A stretch of DNA of 64,000 bases, from the NCBI GenBank assembly GCA_963843285.1, contig CAWJJO010000013.1, forward strand, positions 62,001 through 126,000, given 5' to 3'. Of the stretch, positions 61,701 to 64,000 are shown piece by piece. Source of the DNA: CAZDDB01 sp963843285 (GTDB taxonomy: Bacteria > Acidobacteriota > HRBIN11 > JAKEFK01). The notes beneath the pieces were generated by a model, which was given only the letters and a program-made list of their open reading frames with translations, had not been told where the DNA came from and did not search any database. How positions within the stretch are numbered: position 1 is the stretch's first letter; each line of letters begins with the position of its first letter. Position numbers and translations under genes: made by a program.

Positions 61701-63074
61701 TTACAGCGCTTGTCCGGATAACGCAAAGAGCGCTTTTGCAACTGAGAAATAGATCATGATTCCGCACACATCCACCAACGTTGCGATAAATGGTGAGGAG
61801 CTCACAGCAGGATCCAGGCCGATCCGTTTCAGACCCAGAGGCAGCACCGCACCTACTACGGTTCCGACAAGAACCACACCGAGAAGCGACAACCCAACAA
61901 CCATCGATATAGTGAGACCTGAATGCCACATCATGGCGCGGCCAAAACCGATCACGCCGAGCACAAGACCCAGCATCAAACCGGTTGCGAGCTCACGGAA
62001 AAATACCGGAATTACTTTGGATGGCGAAATGTCGCCCATTGCTAGCCCGCGTGTAATGATGGTGGAAGATTGCGAACCGGAATTTCCTCCCGAGCTGATA
62101 ATCAATGGGACAAAAAATACCAGAGTCAACGCATGTTCTAAAACGGAATTGTAATGACGAAGCGCGTTTCCGGTAAAAAATTCAGAAACAAATAGAAGCA
62201 CAAGCCACGTTGCGCGTTTCCGGATGATGGTCCAGAATCCGGTCTGAAAATAAGGATATTCAAATGGCTCCACGGCTCCCGATCTCTGAACATCTTCGGT
62301 CTGTTCTTCCATCAAGACGTCGATGACATCGTCGACTGTGACTACTCCCAGCATTTTTCCATCGGCCACAACAGGGATGGACAGCAGATCGTATTTGGAA
62401 ATGAGGCGGGCAACCTGCTCCTGATCCGTCATTGGATCCACTGAAATCACCTGATCATTCATGATCTCGCCAAGAGGTCGATTCTCATCGGCAAGCAGCA
62501 GTTCCCGGAGGGAAAGCACACCGCGTACGATATTCCCTCTGTCCAACACGTAAACGTGCCAGTATCTTTCCCGTGTGGGAAGTCCCTCTTTGACATTCCG
62601 GATCGCATCCCGTACGGTATTCTTTGGATTGAGCGAAATATATTCGGTTGTCATGATGCGACCGGCTGTGTTTTCCGGGTACTGCAGGATCTGCAACGCT
62701 TCTTCCTGATTGGCCGGTGTCAACCGCTTCAGCAGATTTTCGCGCAGTTCCTCCGGTAGCTGCGCGATCAGGTCCGCTTGCTCATCCGGTTCCATGTGGT
62801 CGAGGAGTTGTGCGGCTGTCGCAAAATCCATGAGCGGGATTACAGCCAACCGAATGGGTTCGGATGTGTATTCAAAAAAATCAGCCGCCTGATCTATGGG
62901 GAATGCATCCAGAAACCGGGGGATCATTTCTTCCGGAAGATTGTCGATGATTTCACCCACATCGGCAGGATGGAGATCGCTCAATGCTTCTGGAATTTCT
63001 CTTGGGTCCTCTTGCAGCATTTCGATGATTTCCGGAAGCAGAAATCGCATATCAATTTTTTCCGTCGTTTCCAT
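61701..63074 (-). CDS. mgtE: Magnesium transporter MgtE
   Basis: A 457-aa Mg2+ channel. The cytoplasmic N-domain (IIEMLQEDPREIPEALSDLHPADVGEIIDNL), two CBS domains (about 135-255; ITRGV-like MTTEYISLNPKNTVRDAIRNV and ISVDPMTDQEQVARLISKYD) and a five-helix pore with SSGGNSGSQSSTIITRGLA, the signature P-loop of MgtE. The CBS and N-domains sense Mg2+ and close the pore when cytoplasmic Mg2+ is high. The length is normal and the reading frame intact to the stop at 61701. Confidence 0.95.
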   Translation of the reverse strand: METTEKIDMRFLLPEIIEMLQEDPREIPEALSDLHPADVGEIIDNLPEEMIPRFLDAFPIDQAADFFEYTSEPIRLAVIPLMDFATAAQLLDHMEPDEQADLIAQLPEELRENLLKRLTPANQEEALQILQYPENTAGRIMTTEYISLNPKNTVRDAIRNVKEGLPTRERYWHVYVLDRGNIVRGVLSLRELLLADENRPLGEIMNDQVISVDPMTDQEQVARLISKYDLLSIPVVADGKMLGVVTVDDVIDVLMEEQTEDVQRSGAVEPFEYPYFQTGFWTIIRKRATWLVLLFVSEFFTGNALRHYNSVLEHALTLVFFVPLIISSGGNSGSQSSTIITRGLAMGDISPSKVIPVFFRELATGLMLGLVLGVIGFGRAMMWHSGLTISMVVGLSLLGVVLVGTVVGAVLPLGLKRIGLDPAVSSSPFIATLVDVCGIMIYFSVAKALFALSGQAL

Positions 63075-63190
63075 AATTCCACCTCAATCCAAAGGTACAG
63101 CTTACCACCCGAAAGAACAGGTGCAATGCAGCAGTCGTGATAAGATATTCTTTGCTCACTCACCGCATCTCCCGTGCTCCTGTTTGCAGC

Positions 63191-63206
63191 AGCGACTTCA
63201 GTCGCT
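63191..63206. repeat. Short palindrome AGCGACTTCAGTCGCT
   Basis: Seven-base arms around TC. It is the same unit as AGCGACTAAAGTCGCT at 25989-26004 within the dispersed repeat. It lies just upstream of the M20 peptidase and may have displaced its original start. Confidence 0.6.
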
Positions 63207-63229
63207 TCCTCATTTGCAGAATAGCGCTG

Positions 63230-64000
63230 TTGTCCCTTCTTTTCTTTGCCGTATCGGCCACTCCGCTTTCTTTGCGTGATCAGGTGCGCAGATACCGCGA
63301 GGATCACGAACTCGGAATTGTGCGTGAATTTGCGAATCTGCTTTCCATTCCAAATGTTGCATCCGATTCTGAGAACATTCAGAAAAATGCGGATCACATC
63401 AGGGAAATCATGCGGCAGCGCGGGATCCAGACGAAACTTCTCGAAAATGGCGACGCCCCTCCCGCGGTATATGGCGAACTAAAAGTGGAAAACCCGAAAC
63501 GCACGCTGGGAATCTACGCCCATTATGACGGTCAGCCGGTGGATGCGTCGCAATGGACAGATCCTCCATGGACTCCGGTGCTTCGCGACGGCCCTGTAGA
63601 GAAAGGTGGAAAGGTGATTTCAGTGTCTGACATCTTGCCGCCGTTGAATCCGGAATGGCTGATTTACGCTCGTTCCGCCGGTGACGACAAAGCGCCGATC
63701 GAAGGAATCCTCGCGGCAATCGATGCTCTGCGAGCCTCCAAAATTCCGATTACATCCAATCTGAAATTCTTGTTCGAAGGGGAAGAAGAAGCCGGCTCTC
63801 CGCATCTCGGCGATCTGATGAGACAAAATGTGGATCTGCTTCGAGCCGATGCCTGGCTGTTTTGCGATGGCCCTGTTCATCAGTCGCGGCGAATGCAAGT
63901 CTATTTCGGCGTTCGCGGCGTGACAGGTGTGGAGATGACTGTTTACGGACCGTTACGCGCTCTGCACAGCGGTCATTACGGCAACTGGGCGCCCAATCCG
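63230..64000 (+). CDS. M20-family metallopeptidase (dipeptidase type), 3' end cut by window
   Basis: The frame is open to the window's end (257 codons seen). It encodes SLLFFAVSATPLSLRDQVRR at the N-terminus (a weak signal), then REFANLLSIPNVASDSENIQ, YAHYDGQPVDA (first zinc His and the Asp), ARSAGDDKAPIEG (bridging Asp), FEGEEEAGSPHL (catalytic and ligand Glu) and the dimerisation-domain opening FGVRGVTGVEMTVYG with its His region LHSGHYGN. These are the M20 carnosinase-like motifs. TTG 63230 is a tentative start; upstream the frame is open through a repeat with no good ATG. The C-terminal zinc His lies outside the window. Confidence 0.85.
   Translation, partial: MSLLFFAVSATPLSLRDQVRRYREDHELGIVREFANLLSIPNVASDSENIQKNADHIREIMRQRGIQTKLLENGDAPPAVYGELKVENPKRTLGIYAHYDGQPVDASQWTDPPWTPVLRDGPVEKGGKVISVSDILPPLNPEWLIYARSAGDDKAPIEGILAAIDALRASKIPITSNLKFLFEGEEEAGSPHLGDLMRQNVDLLRADAWLFCDGPVHQSRRMQVYFGVRGVTGVEMTVYGPLRALHSGHYGNWAPNP

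Noticed and set aside
1..64000. CRISPR arrays, prophage genes, insertion-sequence transposases or rRNA genes
   Set aside because: No regularly spaced direct repeats with unique spacers, no transposase or phage structural motifs and no rRNA sequence were seen in the window.

Overview
The window looks like chromosome from an Acidobacteriota member, probably a metagenome-assembled or environmental genome. Evidence: a PadR-type regulator translationally coupled to a duplicated orphan FtsX/MacB-type permease (the acidobacterial ADOP arrangement); five Hanks-type Ser/Thr kinase loci plus a relic, with beta-propeller, TPR or membrane C-termini; two sigma54 activators; and dense dispersed intergenic palindromes. 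Both edges cut genes (an EAL-receiver protein on the left, an M20 peptidase on the right).

Layout. 0-1.1 kb: end of an EAL/Cys-rich/receiver protein. 1.1-11.8 kb: surface-glycan cluster made of a leftward operon (cupin, DegT aminotransferase, methyltransferase, GT4) diverging from a rightward set (fucose-synthase-like reductase, a PLP enzyme with His in place of the Schiff-base Lys, a TIGR04325-like methyltransferase, a glycan/membrane protein), then two leftward glycosyltransferase-like genes. Four genes here are broken by single frameshifts. 11.9-18.9 kb: signalling block with SnoaL-like protein, EAL phosphodiesterase, 74-aa protein, unlisted 50-aa secreted peptide, and a 1580-aa kinase/STAND-like/TPR/GAF/sigma54/Fis regulator. 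18.9-21.1 kb: guaA with a TrkA-C protein. 21.2-24.2 kb: PadR-ADOP pair. 24.2-33 kb: MBL hydrolase, a frameshifted gene, CPBP protease, secreted protein, TPR protein, Lrp/AsnC regulator, amidinotransferase-fold enzyme, M28 peptidase. 33-40 kb: kinase with beta-propeller, PAS-GAF protein, class A PBP, relic of a CAP lipoprotein. 40-47.2 kb: small basic proteins, an intact kinase-TPR gene, a dead paralogue and a kinase-start relic, then VapBC. 47.3 kb: tRNA-Leu(GAG) with terminator and a large inverted repeat. 47.6-54.7 kb: FAD oxidoreductase, FHA-GAF-sigma54 activator, and a coupled operon lipoprotein / peroxiredoxin / TPR protein / kinase. 54.8-64 kb: PilT-like ATPase with coiled-coil tail and secreted partner, desaturase, GAF-PAS protein, ferredoxin, MFS protein, MgtE, M20 peptidase.

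Most notable: the BCP-type peroxiredoxin at 53748-54257 has an in-frame TGA exactly where the peroxidatic Cys belongs, followed by a hairpin at SECIS-like spacing. It is a candidate selenoprotein. Other points: a 15-bp periodic operator over a near-consensus promoter that would make padR leaderless; the sigma54 mega-regulator next to a secreted mini-protein; a Lys-to-His 3-dehydratase-like sugar enzyme; and dispersed palindromes that have supplied stop codons to neighbouring genes.

Caution: many indels (near 3.9, 5.26, 7.43, 8.32, 25.56 and 27.50 kb and several in 44.6-46.3 kb) mean that either the assembly carries errors or these loci are decaying.
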